The notes: generated by a model not told the origin, from the sequence alone. A stretch of DNA of 64,000 bases from Bdellovibrio reynosensis (GCF_022814725.1 NZ_CP093442.1:3410001-3474000), one strand, 5' to 3'; numbered from the stretch's first letter, positions 26,202 through 39,149 are shown. Translations and numbers: made by a program.

Positions 26202-26570
26202 ATGTCTCTAACAAACGATCAATTAGTTGATGCGTTGTCTCAAAAAACTGTTCTTGAGATCGCTGAACTTGTAAAAATGCTTGAAGAAAAATGGGGCGTT
26301 TCTGCTGCTGCTCCTGTAGCTGCTGCTGGCGCTGGCCCTGCTGCTGCTGTTGAAGAAAAAACTGCTTTCGACGTTATCCTTGTTGACGCTGGTGCGAACA
26401 AAATCAACGTTATTAAAGAAGTACGTGGCTTGACTGGTCTTGGTCTTGCTGAAGCAAAAGCCCTTGTTGAAGCTGGTAACAAAGCTGTTAAAGAAGGCGC
26501 TACTAAAGAAGACGCTGAAAAAATCAAAAAAGCTCTTGAAGCAGCAGGCGCGAAAGTTACTGTTAAGTAG
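26202..26570 (+). CDS. rplL: Ribosomal protein L7/L12
   Basis: 122 aa from the ATG at 26202 with GGAGG upstream ([16 protein letters not shown]); an earlier in-frame start would include the RBS. N-terminal dimerisation domain, Ala/Gly-rich hinge (about 38-53), C-terminal domain with [20 protein letters not shown] and [12 protein letters not shown]. Binds translation factors at the stalk. Confidence 0.98.
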   Translation: MSLTNDQLVDALSQKTVLEIAELVKMLEEKWGVSAAAPVAAAGAGPAAAVEEKTAFDVILVDAGANKINVIKEVRGLTGLGLAEAKALVEAGNKAVKEGATKEDAEKIKKALEAAGAKVTVK

Positions 26571-26602
26571 TTTTCCCCTAACTCTTACGAGTTCTTGCCG
26601 AA

Positions 26603-26636
26603 AGCCTCTGGTTTATTCCAGGGGCTTTTTGCTTTT
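26603..26636 (+). terminator. Terminator or attenuator after rplL
   Basis: AGCCTCTGG-TTTATT-CCAGGGGCT followed by TTTTTGCTTTT. It separates rplJL from rpoBC, although partial read-through is usual in this operon. Confidence 0.8.
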
Positions 26637-26661
26637 CTGGGCCCTGTTTCTAAACCGGGCC

Positions 26662-26849
26662 GCCTTGAAGGCAGAAGTGGGGGTGGGCTCCTTGCCTGTG
26701 TTGCTTCGGACAGTCCTCGCTCTCTTTTGTTTTTGTTGGTTAAGATGGTTTTTGGTTCGATGTTTTTCTTTTGCTTTCTTCTTGATTAGCAATAGCTGCG
26801 GAACTTGCAACATAGGCAAGGAGCCCACCCCCACTTCTGCCTTCAAGGC
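26662..26849. repeat. Long inverted repeat (43-bp arms) in the rplL-rpoB gap
   Basis: Arms 26662-26704 and 26807-26849 are complementary over 43 bp with a single G-T position. The similarity continues imperfectly outward into the rplL terminator region (about 26612) and to about 26890, where GCAAAAAGCCTGGGA mirrors CCAGGGGCTTTTTGC. The 102-bp centre is T-rich with no protein. It looks like a MITE-type insertion or a duplicated and inverted terminator region; no transposase is present. Confidence 0.8.
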
Positions 26850-26966
26850 TCCTGTTTATAAACTTGCTCAGAAATGCAAAAAGCCTGGGAATCTACTCGC
26901 TTTGGGAATCTTAGAGACTCCAACTACTAAACCTTTTTCTAAGGACTGGCGCCTCCGGCGCTTAAA

Positions 26967-27118
26967 GGTGCCTGCTTCTTTTTGCGGTTTCACCGCGTCA
27001 AAGGGCCGCCGGGCGCTCGTCAGCTTCGCTGCCTCGTTTGGGGGTGCCTGCTTCTTTTTGCGGTTTCACCGCGTCAAAGGCCGCAGGCTGCTCGTCAGCT
27101 TTGCTGACTCGGTCGGGG
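26967..27118. repeat. Two direct repeats of 76 bp
   Basis: Units start at 26967 and 27043 and share GGTGCCTGCTTCTTTTTGCG, then TTTCACCGCGTCAAAGG, with differences later. Each unit contains two small hairpins (GCGG-TTTCA-CCGC and CAGC-TTY-GCTG). A related small palindrome GCGCC-TCC-GGCGC lies just upstream. REP-like in character; the rest of the gap up to rpoB (27119-27615) is AT-rich and shows no gene. Confidence 0.8.
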
Positions 27119-27491
27119 AGTTGGTATTTTTTCTGAGTATGAATGGAACCTTTATTCTCCGTGTCAGATGTTAAAGGCGTAGTTTTGTTGTTTTTTAGTC
27201 ACGATTTTCCTGGATTCGAAGAATATTTTTGGATTTTTATTTTTTGTTCCGGTATTGCGAACAAAAATTTTTGCCTTGGTCCCCAAAGTCTTCGCAAAAT
27301 TTAAACTGAATTTTTGAACTATTCGGTTTCATATTTTTATTTTCCCAAAATTTTTTCGAACAATCCTTTCCGCTATTTCTTCGCATCATCCTCCATCGTG
27401 GGTCATTCGTTCAAAATTCCTGCTTAATTCGAAGGCATTTCGCGAAAAAACTCCAAGTGGAACTCACAGTAGAAACCCATACAAAAACCCT

Positions 27492-27497
27492 TATAAT
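27492..27497 (+). promoter_or_regulatory. Possible -10 box upstream of rpoB
   Basis: A perfect TATAAT about 120 bp before rpoB, but no good -35 at 16-18 bp. A 9-bp inverted repeat TTTTTGTTC/GAACAAAAA lies further upstream (27241-27267). Confidence 0.25.
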
Positions 27498-27615
27498 CAC
27501 TTGCTTTTCCCAAAACATAGGGTAGGTTAAACTGCTTACCCTTTTATTTAATGTGGGCCTTGGAAATTTCCCCCCGAAGTGAAGTTCCGATTTTCTTATT
27601 ACGGAGATATGTACA

Positions 27616-30600
27616 TTGGAAAAAACTCCAGTTACGGCTTCTAACATTCGAGTTAGAAAGTCTTTCGCTAAAAATAAGCAAGTCATTGATATTCCAAACT
27701 TGATTGAATTGCAGAAATCTTCTTACGAAGCTTTCATTCAAAAAGATATGGATCCAGATCGCCGTGGCGAAGCTGGTCTCAATGGCGTTTTCAAATCTGT
27801 TTTCCCAATCACAGATTTCAACAACACAGCAAGCTTAGAGTTCGTATCATACACTCTTGAGCCAGCAAAATACGACGTAGATGAGTGCCGTCAGCGTGGT
27901 ATGACTTTCGCTGCGCCAATCAAAGTTACTCTTCGTTTGATCGTGTTTGATGTTGATGAAGAAACTGAAGCACGTTCTATCCGTGACGTAAAAGAACAAG
28001 AAGTTTATTTGGGCGAAATCCCATTGATGACTGCAAACGGTTCTTTCATCATCAACGGTACTGAGCGCGTTGTCGTATCTCAGTTGCATCGTTCTCCGGG
28101 CGTGTTCTTCGATCACGACGGTGGTAAAAACAATGCTTCTGGTAAATTAATTTACTCTGCACGTGTGATTCCTTACCGTGGTTCTTGGTTGGATGCTGAG
28201 TTTGACCAAAAAGATCTAATCCACGTACGTATCGATCGTCGCCGTAAGTTCCCTGTAACTATTCTTTTGAAAGCTCTTGGTTACAATGCGGAACAACTTC
28301 TTGAGTACTTCTACGATCTTGATGAAGTTTATGCTCGCGATGGAAAGCTTTACCGTAAGCTTGATATCGAAAGAATGTCTGGTCAAAGAGCATTGGCTGA
28401 CATCGTTGATCCAAAGTCTGGTGAGGCGCTAGTTAAAGCTGGCCGTCGTATCACTCGCGCGATCGTTAAGAAAATCAAAGACCTTGATATCACTGAACTT
28501 GAAGTTGAGCCAAAAGACCTTGAAGGTAAAGTTTTGGCGAAACCTCTTATCGATGAATCTACTGGTGAAATCATCGCGGATGCGAATGCTGAGTTGAACT
28601 CTGCAATCATCAAACGCGCTGTTGAATCTGGTATCGATCGTTTCTTCATGATCTTCTTCGACGGTTTGACTGTAGGTCCTTACCTTCGCAACACATTGTT
28701 GGTTGATAAAGTAACTAACAAAGAAGAATCACTCATCGAAATCTACAAACGTCTTCGTCCTGGTGAGCCTCCAACTTTGGAAGCTGCTACGACATTCTTC
28801 GGTCGTTTGTTCTTTGATCCAGAGACTTATGATCTTTCTGAAGTTGGTCGTATTAAGATCAACCACAGATTCGGTATTTCTATGGATGAGTGTCCTCCAT
28901 CGCACAGAACACTTACTCACAAAGATATCTTAAGCACTATTAAAACTTTGATCGACCTTAAAAACGGTCGTGGAATCATCGATGACATCGATCACTTGGG
29001 TAACCGTCGTGTTCGTTCCGTTGGTGAGTTGCTTGAGAACCAATACCGTATCGGTCTAGTTCGTATGGAACGCGCGATCCGTGAACGTATGTCTCTACAA
29101 GACGTAGAAACAATGATGCCTCACGATCTAGTAAACGCGAAACCAGTGAACGCGGTTGTTAAAGAATTCTTCGGATCTTCTCAATTGTCACAGTTCATGG
29201 ATCAAACAAATCCACTTTCTGAGATCACGCACAAACGTCGTTTGTCTGCTCTTGGACCTGGTGGTTTGACTCGTGACCGTGCAGGTTTCGAAGTACGTGA
29301 CGTACATCCTACGCACTACGGTCGTATCTGCCCAATTGAAACTCCAGAGGGACCAAACATCGGTTTGATCGCCTCATTAGCTACTTACGCTCGCATTAAC
29401 AACTATGGTTTCATTGAGACTCCATACCGTAAAGTTGAAGCTGGTTCTATTTCCAAAGACATCAACTACTTGTCTGCTTTGGAAGAGGCTGGTCACTACA
29501 TCGCTCCTGCGGCACGTGACGAAGCTGGTAACAAAGAAATCCAAACTGCGACTACAATCACTCGTCGTGATGGTGAGTACGAAATCGTAGATAAAGAAAA
29601 AGTAGCATTGATGGACGTTTCTCCATCTCAGCTAGTTTCTATCGCAGCTTCATTGATTCCATTCCTAGAGCACGATGACGCCAACCGTGCCTTGATGGGA
29701 TCGAACATGCAACGTCAAGCAGTACCGCTTCTTCGTTCACGCGCTCCACTAGTTGGAACAGGCGTTGAGCGTTTGGTTGCGCGCGACTCTGGTACGTCAA
29801 TCGTTGCGCAAAACGATGGTATCGTTGAAGAAGTTGATGCTTCTCGTATCGTTATCCGTCGTTTCGCAAAAGGTGGCGAACTTGGTGCAAACGTAGACAT
29901 CTACAATTTGACTAAGTACCAACGTACAAATCAAAACACTTGCTTCAATCAAAAACCAATCGTCACTGTAGGTGATAAGGTTTCTAAGTCGGATATCATT
30001 GCTGACGGACCTTCTACAGAACTTGGTGAGTTAGCTCTTGGACAAAACATCCTGGTAGCGTTCACTCCTTGGCAAGGTTACAACTTCGAGGACTCGATCC
30101 TTATTTCTGAGCGTTTGTTGAAAGACGACGTTTACACTTCTATCCACATCGAAGAGTTCGAGTGTGTAGCGCGTGACACGAAATTAGGTAAAGAAGAGAT
30201 CACTCGCGATATCGCTAACGTAGGTGAAGAGGCTCTTAAAGACCTTGATAGCTCTGGTATCATCCGCATCGGTGCGGAAGTTCGCCCTGGCTTCATCCTA
30301 GTTGGTAAAGTAACTCCAAAAGGTGAAACTCAACTTTCTCCTGAAGAAAAGCTTTTAAGAGCGATCTTCGGTGAAAAAGCTGGTGACGTTCGTGATACTT
30401 CACTTCGTGCGCCGTCTGGCGTTTACGGAACAGTTATCGATGCTCAAGTTTACTCTCGTGAAGGCGCAGACCGCGATGAGCGTTTGTCTTCAATCATCGA
30501 AGAGAAAAAACGCAAGCTTGAAAAAGACTTGGCAGTTGAGCAAAACGTTATCCGCAACAACGCGATCACAAAACTTCGCGACATCTTGGTTGGTAAAACA

Positions 30601-31830
30601 ACTACTGGCGTTCTATTGAACGAAGATGGTAGCCAAAAACTATTGAACAAAGGTCAAATCATCACTGAGGCGGATCTAGAAACAATTCCATTTGAATTGT
30701 TGAACTATATCCCTCTTGAACAAGACCTTGAGTTCCAAGTGAACAAAATCATCGACAACGCTCGTAACCAACTTGACGCAGTTAAATTGGTATTCAACGA
30801 GAAGATCGATCGCCTTCGTAAAGGTGACGAGCTTCCTCCAGGCGTTATCAAAATGGTTAAAGTTTACGTTGCTATCAAACGTAAAATGCAAGTCGGTGAC
30901 AAGTTCGCCGGCCGCCACGGAAATAAAGGTGTCGTTTCTAAAGTATTGCCTGCTGAAGATATGCCGTACCTAGCGGACGGTTCTCCAGTAGACATGGTTC
31001 TGAATCCACTGGGCGTTCCTTCTCGTATGAACATCGGGCAGATCCTCGAGGTGCATTTGGGTTGGGCTGCGCACAATCTTGGTAAGCAATTAGGTGCGTA
31101 CCTTGATAAGTGGAATGCTGAAAATGCTCGTAAAGACATGAAAGACATTTTCAATGACGCTGACATCTCTGCGAAACTTGATAAAGCAGACGATGGTTCA
31201 TTGAAACAAATGGTAACTCGTATGAAGAACGGTATCCACGTGGGTACTCCGGTATTCGACGGTGCTCGTGAATCTGACGTGAAGGGCTTGCTTGAAAAAG
31301 CTCAAGTTCCTACATCTGGTAAGTCGATCCTATTCGACGGCCGTACAGGTGAACCGTTCACGAACCCAGTTACTGTCGGTATCATGTACATGCTGAAGCT
31401 TCACCATCTAGTGGAAGAAAAGATCCACGCTCGTTCTATCGGACCTTACTCTCTCGTTTCGCAACAACCTTTGGGCGGTAAAGCTCAATTCGGTGGTCAG
31501 CGTCTAGGGGAGATGGAAGTTTGGGCGATCGAGGCTTACGGTGCTGCTTACTCACTACAAGAGTTCTTAACTGTTAAGTCAGATGACGTAGCAGGTAGAA
31601 CACGTATGTATGAGAGCATCGTGAAAGGTGAGAACATCCTTGAACCAGGTCTTCCAGAATCATTCAACGTTCTAGTGAAAGAGCTTCAGTCTCTAGCACT
31701 TAACGTAGAGTTGATGGAATCTGACATCCTACGTGACCAAGATGAAGATCTTGGCGACGAAGGTTTCGAGGTTGAAGAAGCAATTGTTCCGACTCCGTCA
31801 GCTTCAACTGACGAATCTGGACAACACTAA
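27616..31830 (+). CDS. rpoB: RNA polymerase beta subunit
   Basis: 1404 aa, slightly longer than the 1342 aa of E. coli. Starts at TTG 27616 with GGAG 9 nt upstream; a nearby ATG is out of frame. Recognisable regions: the rifampicin region around [50 protein letters not shown], and [15 protein letters not shown]. The C-terminus ends in an acidic tail. A 26-bp gap leads to rpoC. Confidence 0.99.
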   Translation: MEKTPVTASNIRVRKSFAKNKQVIDIPNLIELQKSSYEAFIQKDMDPDRRGEAGLNGVFKSVFPITDFNNTASLEFVSYTLEPAKYDVDECRQRGMTFAAPIKVTLRLIVFDVDEETEARSIRDVKEQEVYLGEIPLMTANGSFIINGTERVVVSQLHRSPGVFFDHDGGKNNASGKLIYSARVIPYRGSWLDAEFDQKDLIHVRIDRRRKFPVTILLKALGYNAEQLLEYFYDLDEVYARDGKLYRKLDIERMSGQRALADIVDPKSGEALVKAGRRITRAIVKKIKDLDITELEVEPKDLEGKVLAKPLIDESTGEIIADANAELNSAIIKRAVESGIDRFFMIFFDGLTVGPYLRNTLLVDKVTNKEESLIEIYKRLRPGEPPTLEAATTFFGRLFFDPETYDLSEVGRIKINHRFGISMDECPPSHRTLTHKDILSTIKTLIDLKNGRGIIDDIDHLGNRRVRSVGELLENQYRIGLVRMERAIRERMSLQDVETMMPHDLVNAKPVNAVVKEFFGSSQLSQFMDQTNPLSEITHKRRLSALGPGGLTRDRAGFEVRDVHPTHYGRICPIETPEGPNIGLIASLATYARINNYGFIETPYRKVEAGSISKDINYLSALEEAGHYIAPAARDEAGNKEIQTATTITRRDGEYEIVDKEKVALMDVSPSQLVSIAASLIPFLEHDDANRALMGSNMQRQAVPLLRSRAPLVGTGVERLVARDSGTSIVAQNDGIVEEVDASRIVIRRFAKGGELGANVDIYNLTKYQRTNQNTCFNQKPIVTVGDKVSKSDIIADGPSTELGELALGQNILVAFTPWQGYNFEDSILISERLLKDDVYTSIHIEEFECVARDTKLGKEEITRDIANVGEEALKDLDSSGIIRIGAEVRPGFILVGKVTPKGETQLSPEEKLLRAIFGEKAGDVRDTSLRAPSGVYGTVIDAQVYSREGADRDERLSSIIEEKKRKLEKDLAVEQNVIRNNAITKLRDILVGKTTTGVLLNEDGSQKLLNKGQIITEADLETIPFELLNYIPLEQDLEFQVNKIIDNARNQLDAVKLVFNEKIDRLRKGDELPPGVIKMVKVYVAIKRKMQVGDKFAGRHGNKGVVSKVLPAEDMPYLADGSPVDMVLNPLGVPSRMNIGQILEVHLGWAAHNLGKQLGAYLDKWNAENARKDMKDIFNDADISAKLDKADDGSLKQMVTRMKNGIHVGTPVFDGARESDVKGLLEKAQVPTSGKSILFDGRTGEPFTNPVTVGIMYMLKLHHLVEEKIHARSIGPYSLVSQQPLGGKAQFGGQRLGEMEVWAIEAYGAAYSLQEFLTVKSDDVAGRTRMYESIVKGENILEPGLPESFNVLVKELQSLALNVELMESDILRDQDEDLGDEGFEVEEAIVPTPSASTDESGQH

Positions 31831-31856
31831 TTAATTTTTAACAACAGGGGTGTTCT

Positions 31857-34800
31857 TTGAGAGACTTGTTGAATTTTTTCGATAAACCAAAAGATCCACT
31901 TTCGTTTGACGCCGTACGAGTATCGTTGGCGTCACCTGAAATGATTCGTGATTGGTCATTTGGTGAGGTTAAGAAGCCTGAAACTATCAACTATCGTACA
32001 TTCAAGCCTGAGCGTGATGGCTTGTTCTGTGCGAAAATCTTCGGTCCTATTAAGGATTACGAGTGCTTGTGCGGTAAGTATAAACGTATGAAGTACCGTG
32101 GCGTCGTGTGTGAAAAGTGCGGCGTTGAAGTGACACAAACTAAGGTTCGCCGTGAGCGCCTTGGTCATATCGAATTGGCAACGCCAGTAGCGCACATTTG
32201 GTTCTTGCGCTCATTGCCTTCTCGTATCGGTAACCTTTTGAATCTTTCTTTGAAAGACGTTGAAAAGGTCCTTTACTGTGAAGCGCACGTTGTAATCGAT
32301 CCAATGGAAACTACATTGGAAGAAGGTCAAATTTTGACTGAAGAAGCTTACCAAGCCGCTCTTAATGAGTTCGGCCCAAGTTTCAAAGCCGGTATGGGCG
32401 GTGAAGCGGTTCGCGATCTACTTCGCAAAATTGACCCTGAATATTTGTCTCGTAAACTTCGTCTAGAAGTTAAAGACACAAAATCAGAAGCAGGGATCAA
32501 AAAATTAACTAAACGCCTTCGCGTTGTTGAAGCTTTCAAAGGCTCTATCAACAAACCTGAATGGATGATGTTGGAAGCACTACCTGTATTGCCTCCTGAT
32601 CTTCGTCCGTTGGTTCCACTTGATGGCGGTCGTTTCGCGACTTCAGATCTAAATGATCTATACCGTCGTGTTATCAACCGTAACAACCGTTTGAAACGTC
32701 TTCAGGAGCTTAATGCTCCAGACATCATCATCCGCAACGAAAAACGTATGTTGCAAGAAGCGGTTGATGCATTGTTGGACAACGGTCGTCGTGGTAAGAC
32801 CTTCACTGGTCCTAACAAACGTCCTCTACGTTCTCTTTCTGACATGCTTAAAGGTAAGCAAGGTCGTTTCCGTCAAAACCTTCTTGGTAAACGTGTAGAC
32901 TACTCTGGCCGTTCGGTTATCGTAGTTGGTCCTACATTGAAACTTCACCAGTGCGGTCTTCCTAAGAAGATGGCTTTGGAACTTTTCAAACCATTCGTTT
33001 ACAACAAACTTGAAGAAAAAGGTTTGGCGACGACGATTAAGCAAGCTAAGCGCTTAGTCGATCAAGAGACAGTAGAAGTTTGGGATATCTTGGCTGACGT
33101 AGTAAAAGAACATCCAGTTCTTCTAAACCGTGCGCCAACTCTTCACAGACTTGGTATCCAAGCTTTCGAACCGGTACTTCACGAAGGTAAAGCAATCCAA
33201 TTGCATCCTCTAGTGTGTACGGCGTTCAATGCCGACTTCGACGGTGACCAAATGGCGGTTCACGTTCCACTTTCTGTGGAATCACAAGTTGAAGCTCGCG
33301 TATTGATGATGTCTACGAACAACATCCTTTCTCCAGCGAACGGTAAGCCAATCATCAATCCATCACAAGATATCGTGTTGGGTCTGTACTGGTTGACTCG
33401 TATCCGTCCTGGCGCAAAAGGATCTGGCAAGGCATTCTCTACTGTTGCAGAAGCGAACTACGCTTATGAAACAGGCCTAGTAGACCTTCAAGCAGCTTGT
33501 AAAGTACGTATCAACGGTAAGCTTCAAGAGACTTCAGTAGGTCGTGCGATTCTTTCAGACATCGTACCTAAAGAAGTTCCTTTCAATGAAGTGAACGTGA
33601 ACATGAATAAGAAACAAATCGCAGCGTTGATCGATAAGACTTTCCGTCTTGCGGGCGCTAAAGCGACTTGTATCTTGGCTGACAAGATCATGGAATTTGG
33701 TTTCAAATATTCTACAGCAGCGGGTATGTCGATCGGTATCGACGACATGGTAATCCCTGCAGCGAAAGCGACAATGATCGCAGACGCAGAGAAACAAGTT
33801 ACAGAGATCCAATCTCAGTACGATGAAGGTTTGATCACAGATGGTGAGCGATACAATAAAGTGGTGGATATCTGGGCTCAGACGGGTGACAAGATCGCAA
33901 AAGAAGGTATGAACGCGATCGAAAAACAAAAATTCGTAGTTGATGGCAAAGAGACGGTTGGACCTTCATTCAATCCGATCTTCATCATGGCTGACTCCGG
34001 AGCCCGTGGTTCCGCAGCTCAGATCCGTCAGCTTGGTGGTATGCGTGGTTTGATGGCGAAACCTTCTGGTGAAATCATCGAAACACCGATCACTGCGAAC
34101 TTCCGTGAAGGTTTGACAGTCATCCAGTACTTCATTTCTACGCATGGTGCGCGTAAAGGTTTGGCCGATACCGCATTGAAAACAGCGAACTCTGGTTACT
34201 TGACTCGTCGTTTGGTTGACGTTGCTCAAGACGTGGTTGTTTCAGAAGTAGATTGCGGAACTGACGACGGTTTGGAAATCACTCCAGTTTACGAAGCTGG
34301 TGAAATCATCCAAAACATCGGTGACCGTATCCTGGGCCGTACAACTCTTAAAGAAGTTGTTGATCCAATGACAAACACTGTGATCCTAAAAGCGGGTCAC
34401 GAAATCACTGAAAACGACGTTAAGCGCGTTGAAGAATTGGGTATCGACAAAGTTGAAATCCGTTCTGCGCTTGTGTGTGAATCTGACCGTGGCGTTTGCG
34501 TAAAATGTTATGGCCGTGATCTTTCTCGTGGCGCGACTGTGAACCTTGGTGAAACCGTAGGTATTATCGCAGCTCAATCCATCGGTGAGCCGGGTACTCA
34601 GTTGACGATGAGAACGTTCCACTTGGGTGGTGCGGCTTCTCGTGCGGTTGAGCAATCAGTTCATACAACTCGTTATGATGGTACAATTAAACTACAAAAC
34701 GTTCATGCAGTGACAAACCGTAACGGTAAGTTAACTGTGATGAATCGTAACGGTAATGCCCTTGTTATCGACGAAACTGGTCGTGAAAGAGAAAATTTCA

Positions 34801-35987
34801 AACTAGTTTACGGTGCTGTTTTGAACTTCAAAGAAGGTGACAAAGTAGCTAAAGGACAAACAGTAGCTGAGTGGGATCCATATTCGAATCCGATCATTGC
34901 AGAGGTTTCTGCGAAGATCCAATACCACGATATCGAAGAAGGTTCGACAATGCAGGAACAAGTCGACGCGGTAACTGGTTTCGCGACCAAAGTTATCATG
35001 GAGTCTAAGTCTTCTGACATTAAGCCAACTGTGTTCCTAGTCGATGCCAATGGTAAAACATTGAATCTTCCTGGCCGTGACATCCCTGCGAGATATTTGA
35101 TCCCAGTGGGTGCGCAACTTCTAGTTGCTGACCAGCAGGAAGTTCATGCCGGTGACGTTATCGCGAAAATGCATCGTGAAGCCTCTAAAACAAGAGACAT
35201 CACGGGCGGTCTTCCGCGCGTTGCCGAATTATTTGAAGCTCGTAAACCGAAAGAAGCAGCTATCATCTCTGAGATCGATGGTTATGTGACATTCGGTAAA
35301 GACGTAAAAGGTAAACAACGTGTGATCGTTACTCCTGAAGTGGGTGAGCAAAAAGAATACCTCATCCCTAAAGGTAAGCACGTTGCTGTAAGAGAAGGTG
35401 AGTACGTAAGAGCCGGTGAGGCGTTGATGGATGGTCCAACAAATCCTCATGACATTCTGGCGGTTCTAGGTGCTAAAGCCCTTTCTGCATACCTTGTAAA
35501 CGAAATCCAAGAAGTTTATAGACTTCAAGGTGTTGGTATCAACGATAAGCACATCGAAGTGATCGTTCGCCAAATGCTACGTAAAGTAGAAATCAAGGAC
35601 GCTGGCGACAGCCGTTTCTTGGCGGGTGAACAAGTTGAAAGATATGCTTTCGATCAAGAAAACGAACGTATCAACCGTGAAGGTGGACAACCTGCTACAT
35701 GCAACCCACTTCTTCTAGGTATTACGAAAGTTTCTTTGAGCACTGACAGCTGGATTTCTGCAGCGTCATTCCAAGAGACTACTAAAGTTCTTACGGAAGC
35801 AGCGATCAATTCTCGCACAGACCATTTACGTGGCCTGAAAGAGAACATCATCATGGGTCGCTTGATTCCTGCCGGAACAGGTTTGACTTCGTACAAACGC
35901 TGGAAAGTGTCTGTAGCTGAAGACGATGATACTTCATTCGTGGCATTGCCAGGAATGGGTGCTTCAGCTCAACCTCACCAGGGCTAA
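31857..35987 (+). CDS. rpoC: RNA polymerase beta' subunit
   Basis: 1376 aa, starting at TTG 31857 (AGGGG upstream). N-terminal zinc site CLCG...CEKCG, the catalytic [12 protein letters not shown] that binds the active-site magnesium, the second zinc site [11 protein letters not shown], and [18 protein letters not shown] in the trigger-loop region are all intact. Follows rpoB in the usual operon. Confidence 0.99.
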   Translation: MRDLLNFFDKPKDPLSFDAVRVSLASPEMIRDWSFGEVKKPETINYRTFKPERDGLFCAKIFGPIKDYECLCGKYKRMKYRGVVCEKCGVEVTQTKVRRERLGHIELATPVAHIWFLRSLPSRIGNLLNLSLKDVEKVLYCEAHVVIDPMETTLEEGQILTEEAYQAALNEFGPSFKAGMGGEAVRDLLRKIDPEYLSRKLRLEVKDTKSEAGIKKLTKRLRVVEAFKGSINKPEWMMLEALPVLPPDLRPLVPLDGGRFATSDLNDLYRRVINRNNRLKRLQELNAPDIIIRNEKRMLQEAVDALLDNGRRGKTFTGPNKRPLRSLSDMLKGKQGRFRQNLLGKRVDYSGRSVIVVGPTLKLHQCGLPKKMALELFKPFVYNKLEEKGLATTIKQAKRLVDQETVEVWDILADVVKEHPVLLNRAPTLHRLGIQAFEPVLHEGKAIQLHPLVCTAFNADFDGDQMAVHVPLSVESQVEARVLMMSTNNILSPANGKPIINPSQDIVLGLYWLTRIRPGAKGSGKAFSTVAEANYAYETGLVDLQAACKVRINGKLQETSVGRAILSDIVPKEVPFNEVNVNMNKKQIAALIDKTFRLAGAKATCILADKIMEFGFKYSTAAGMSIGIDDMVIPAAKATMIADAEKQVTEIQSQYDEGLITDGERYNKVVDIWAQTGDKIAKEGMNAIEKQKFVVDGKETVGPSFNPIFIMADSGARGSAAQIRQLGGMRGLMAKPSGEIIETPITANFREGLTVIQYFISTHGARKGLADTALKTANSGYLTRRLVDVAQDVVVSEVDCGTDDGLEITPVYEAGEIIQNIGDRILGRTTLKEVVDPMTNTVILKAGHEITENDVKRVEELGIDKVEIRSALVCESDRGVCVKCYGRDLSRGATVNLGETVGIIAAQSIGEPGTQLTMRTFHLGGAASRAVEQSVHTTRYDGTIKLQNVHAVTNRNGKLTVMNRNGNALVIDETGRERENFKLVYGAVLNFKEGDKVAKGQTVAEWDPYSNPIIAEVSAKIQYHDIEEGSTMQEQVDAVTGFATKVIMESKSSDIKPTVFLVDANGKTLNLPGRDIPARYLIPVGAQLLVADQQEVHAGDVIAKMHREASKTRDITGGLPRVAELFEARKPKEAAIISEIDGYVTFGKDVKGKQRVIVTPEVGEQKEYLIPKGKHVAVREGEYVRAGEALMDGPTNPHDILAVLGAKALSAYLVNEIQEVYRLQGVGINDKHIEVIVRQMLRKVEIKDAGDSRFLAGEQVERYAFDQENERINREGGQPATCNPLLLGITKVSLSTDSWISAASFQETTKVLTEAAINSRTDHLRGLKENIIMGRLIPAGTGLTSYKRWKVSVAEDDDTSFVALPGMGASAQPHQG

Positions 35988-35995
35988 AACGAACT

Positions 35996-36058
35996 CTGCC
36001 CCGCTAACCCGGGGCGGAAAACTGTAAAAAGAACATAAAGGGGAGCTCACACCCCTTT
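35996..36058 (+). other. Two hairpins between rpoC and rpsL
   Basis: CTGCCCCG/CGGGGCGG (35996-36017, one G-T pair) and AAAGGGG/CCCCTTT (36037-36058). Neither has a proper T-tract, so they may be weak or Rho-assisted terminators of rpoBC. Confidence 0.45.
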
Positions 36059-36085
36059 ATGAAATGAAAAATTAACAACAAAGTC

Positions 36086-36114
36086 TTGACCAGGGCGGTT
36101 TTGGTAAGTAATTT
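36086..36114 (+). promoter_or_regulatory. Putative promoter of the str operon
   Basis: TTGACC, 17-bp spacer, TAATTT, about 45 bp before the rpsL start. Confidence 0.5.
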
Positions 36115-36157
36115 CCATCGTCCTTGGATTCGAAAATATTGTTTAAGGGGTTTTAAA

Positions 36158-36532
36158 GTGCCTACAATTAACCAGCTCATCAAAAGTGAGCGTAAAGTTC
36201 AAAAGAACCAAACAAAGTCACCAGCTTTGGCATCTTGCCCTCAGCGCCGTGGTGTTTGTACTCGTGTTTATACGACAACTCCAAAGAAACCGAACTCAGC
36301 TCTTCGTAAAGTAGCAAAAGTACGTCTTTCTAACGGTTTTGAAGTTATCTCTTACATCCCAGGTATCGGTCACAATCTTCAAGAGCATAGCGTTGTCTTG
36401 ATCCGTGGCGGTCGTGTTAAGGACTTGCCGGGTGTTCGTTACCATATCGTTCGTGGTGTATTGGATCTTCAAGGTGTGAATGGCCGTCTACGCGCTCGTT
36501 CTAAGTACGGTACTAAGAGACCTAAGAAATAA
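36158..36532 (+). CDS. rpsL: Ribosomal protein S12
   Basis: 124 aa from GTG 36158 with AAGGGG upstream, giving the family start (M)[12 protein letters not shown]; the longer in-frame ORF covers the promoter. [21 protein letters not shown] and the conserved [10 protein letters not shown] loop are present. Lys residues linked to streptomycin resistance look wild type (TPKKPNS). Confidence 0.98.
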   Translation: MPTINQLIKSERKVQKNQTKSPALASCPQRRGVCTRVYTTTPKKPNSALRKVAKVRLSNGFEVISYIPGIGHNLQEHSVVLIRGGRVKDLPGVRYHIVRGVLDLQGVNGRLRARSKYGTKRPKK

Positions 36533-36542
36533 GGATTGAGAG

Positions 36543-37016
36543 ATGTCACGTCGTAAAAAGACCTTTAAAAGAGAAATTATTCCAGATCCAGTTTTCAAGG
36601 ATCTAGTAATTGCTAAATTCGTTAATAAAATGATGATCCAAGGTAAAAAAGCTACTGCACAGAAGCTTTTCTACGGAGCATTGAAAGAGCTTGAAGGCAA
36701 AATCCAAGGTGAAGAACCAATGGCTGTTTTCAAAAAAGCTCTTGAGAATGTTAAGCCTTCTATCGAAGTTCGCTCTCGCCGCGTAGGTGGAGCTACTTAC
36801 CAAGTTCCTGTAGATGTTCGTCCTTCTCGTCGTCTAGCTCTAGCTATGCGTTGGTTGGTTGAGTACTCTCGCGAGCGCGGTGAAAAAGATATGGCTAAGC
36901 GTTTGGCTGGTGAATTCATCGATGCTTACAACAATAGAGGTAACTCTATTAAGAAGAAAGACGATGTTCACAGAATGGCTGAATCGAACAAGGCTTTCTC
37001 TCACTACAATTGGTAA
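36543..37016 (+). CDS. rpsG: Ribosomal protein S7
   Basis: 157 aa. [17 protein letters not shown] start, [22 protein letters not shown], and ALRWL-like [17 protein letters not shown] identify S7, which organises the 3' domain of 16S rRNA. 10 bp after rpsL and 9 bp before fusA. Confidence 0.98.
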   Translation: MSRRKKTFKREIIPDPVFKDLVIAKFVNKMMIQGKKATAQKLFYGALKELEGKIQGEEPMAVFKKALENVKPSIEVRSRRVGGATYQVPVDVRPSRRLALAMRWLVEYSRERGEKDMAKRLAGEFIDAYNNRGNSIKKKDDVHRMAESNKAFSHYNW

Positions 37017-37025
37017 TCTAGTTAC

Positions 37026-39131
37026 ATGTCAGCTAAAGATCCTAAAACAATAGCTGATCTTAAGTTCACTCGTAATATCGGCATCATGGCTCACATCGAT
37101 GCCGGTAAGACGACCACCACCGAACGCATTCTTTACTACACAGGTAAAAGTCATAAAATCGGAGAAGTCCATGATGGCGATGCCACCATGGATTGGATGG
37201 TTCAAGAGCAAGAACGTGGTATCACAATCACTTCTGCCGCGACCATGGCGTTCTGGAAAGATCACAGAATTAACATCATCGATACTCCAGGACACGTTGA
37301 CTTCACAATCGAAGTTGAACGTTCATTGCGCGTTCTTGACGGCGCAATCGCTGTATTTGACGGTGTAAACGGTGTAGAGCCTCAGTCTGAAACCGTTTGG
37401 AAACAAGCTGATAAATATAAAGTTCCAAGAATCTGTTTCGTTAACAAAATGGACCGCGTGGGTGCTGACTTTGTGATGTCTTACGGGACAATCAAAGACA
37501 AACTCAATGCAAACCCAATCCCTGTTCAAGTTCCAATTGGTATGGAAGATACCTTCCGCGGCGTTGTCGATTTAATCGAAAACCGCGCTTACTATTGGGA
37601 TCAATCAGGAATGGGTGACCATTTCGAAGTTGCCGATGTTCCCAATGACATGAAGGAAGAAGTAAATCGCTTCCGCATCGAAGTCATTGAGAAGATCGTT
37701 GAGTTTGAAGACGAACTTATGGAGAAGTACCTTAACGGCGAAGAAGTAACTGTTGCCGAATTAAAGCGTGCTCTTCGTAAAGGAACTCTTGAACTAAAAG
37801 CATTCCCAGTTTTCTGCGGAGCTGCTTTCAAAAACAAAGGTGTTCAACCGCTACTTGATGGTGTGATTGACTACCTTCCTTCTCCAATCGAAGTTCCTGC
37901 TATCGTGGGACATGATCCTGCAAAACCAGAAAAAGAGATCGTTTGTAAAACAGATTTCGAAGGCCACGTCGCATCTTTGGCGTTCAAAATTGCCAATGAT
38001 CCATTCGCAGGTACTTTGACTTACATCCGTGTTTATTCGGGTGAAGTAAAGGTTGGTGATCAATTATTAAATCCTCGCACAGAGAAAAAAGAACGCATCC
38101 AAAAGCTAGTGAAAATGCATGCGAACTCTCGTGAAGAAATCACTTCCCTTAAAGCAGGTGATATCGGAGCGGTGGTTGGGCTTAAGTTCACAGCGACGGG
38201 CGATACTCTTTGTGAAACTTCTCATCCTGTAGTTCTAGAATCTATTACTTTCCCTGAGCCGGTTATCTCGGTGGCTATCGAAGCGAAGTCTTCAGCTGAC
38301 CAAGAAAAGATGCTTCAAGGGTTAGATAAGCTGGGTAAAGAAGATCCTTCATGCCGTCTAAGAAATGACCCTGAGACTGGGCAAATCTTATTGTCGGGTA
38401 TGGGGGAGCTGCATTTGGAAATCCTTGTGGATCGCCTTTTACGCGAACACAAAGTGCAAGCTAACGTGGGTAACCCTCAGGTTTCTTACCGTGAAGCGAT
38501 TTCTGCTCCAGCGACTGTTGAATATGTTTATGAGCGTGAAGTTGGTGGAGAAGCTCAATACGCCAAAGTTAATTTGACGATTGACCCAATCTCTCAACAT
38601 GACGGAATCCAATTCCAATCCAAAGTGTCAGTGACGAAGGAGTTCCCTGCAAGCTTCCTAAAGGCCATCGAAAATGGCTTTAAAGAAGCGTCTGAAGTGG
38701 GTCCTCTAGCTAGTTACTCCATGATCGGAATCCGCGGTACTCTAAACTCGGTAGAAACCCGCCCGGATGCCTCTAGTGAAATGGCATTTAAAGCGGCTAC
38801 TTCGTTAGCTTTCCGTGAGGCTGTAAAAAATGCTTCCGTAAATCTGATGGAGCCGATGTTTAAGGTCGAAGTGAGCTGCCCTGACGAATTCGTAGGAAAC
38901 GTCGTCGGGGACTTAAATGCTCGCCGTGGAAAAATCCTTACTATGAACGCGAAGGTCGGCGGCGGCCAGGTTATTTCTGCCGAAGCCCCTCTAGCGAGCC
39001 TGTTTGGTTATGCCACAAACGTCCGCAGCCTTAGCCAAGGCCGTGCAAGTTTTAGCATGGAATTTTTAGAATATGCGGTGGTGCCTGCGAAGGTAAAAAC
39101 CGAAATTCTCCATAAAATGGGAAGATATTAA
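37026..39131 (+). CDS. fusA: Elongation factor G
   Basis: Translocation GTPase of 701 aa. P-loop [51 protein letters not shown] and NKMDR are all present, followed by domains II-V ending [11 protein letters not shown]. Third gene of the str operon; no tuf copy follows. Confidence 0.99.
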   Translation: MSAKDPKTIADLKFTRNIGIMAHIDAGKTTTTERILYYTGKSHKIGEVHDGDATMDWMVQEQERGITITSAATMAFWKDHRINIIDTPGHVDFTIEVERSLRVLDGAIAVFDGVNGVEPQSETVWKQADKYKVPRICFVNKMDRVGADFVMSYGTIKDKLNANPIPVQVPIGMEDTFRGVVDLIENRAYYWDQSGMGDHFEVADVPNDMKEEVNRFRIEVIEKIVEFEDELMEKYLNGEEVTVAELKRALRKGTLELKAFPVFCGAAFKNKGVQPLLDGVIDYLPSPIEVPAIVGHDPAKPEKEIVCKTDFEGHVASLAFKIANDPFAGTLTYIRVYSGEVKVGDQLLNPRTEKKERIQKLVKMHANSREEITSLKAGDIGAVVGLKFTATGDTLCETSHPVVLESITFPEPVISVAIEAKSSADQEKMLQGLDKLGKEDPSCRLRNDPETGQILLSGMGELHLEILVDRLLREHKVQANVGNPQVSYREAISAPATVEYVYEREVGGEAQYAKVNLTIDPISQHDGIQFQSKVSVTKEFPASFLKAIENGFKEASEVGPLASYSMIGIRGTLNSVETRPDASSEMAFKAATSLAFREAVKNASVNLMEPMFKVEVSCPDEFVGNVVGDLNARRGKILTMNAKVGGGQVISAEAPLASLFGYATNVRSLSQGRASFSMEFLEYAVVPAKVKTEILHKMGRY

Positions 39132-39149
39132 AAAAATAATAATTTCCCT

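Noticed and set aside
26603-27118. Insertion sequence between rplL and rpoB
   Set aside because: No transposase and no clear target duplication; kept as repeats only.
26440-27174. 244-aa ORF overlapping rplL
   Set aside because: It begins inside rplL in another frame and translates the inverted and direct repeats; low-complexity and no RBS.
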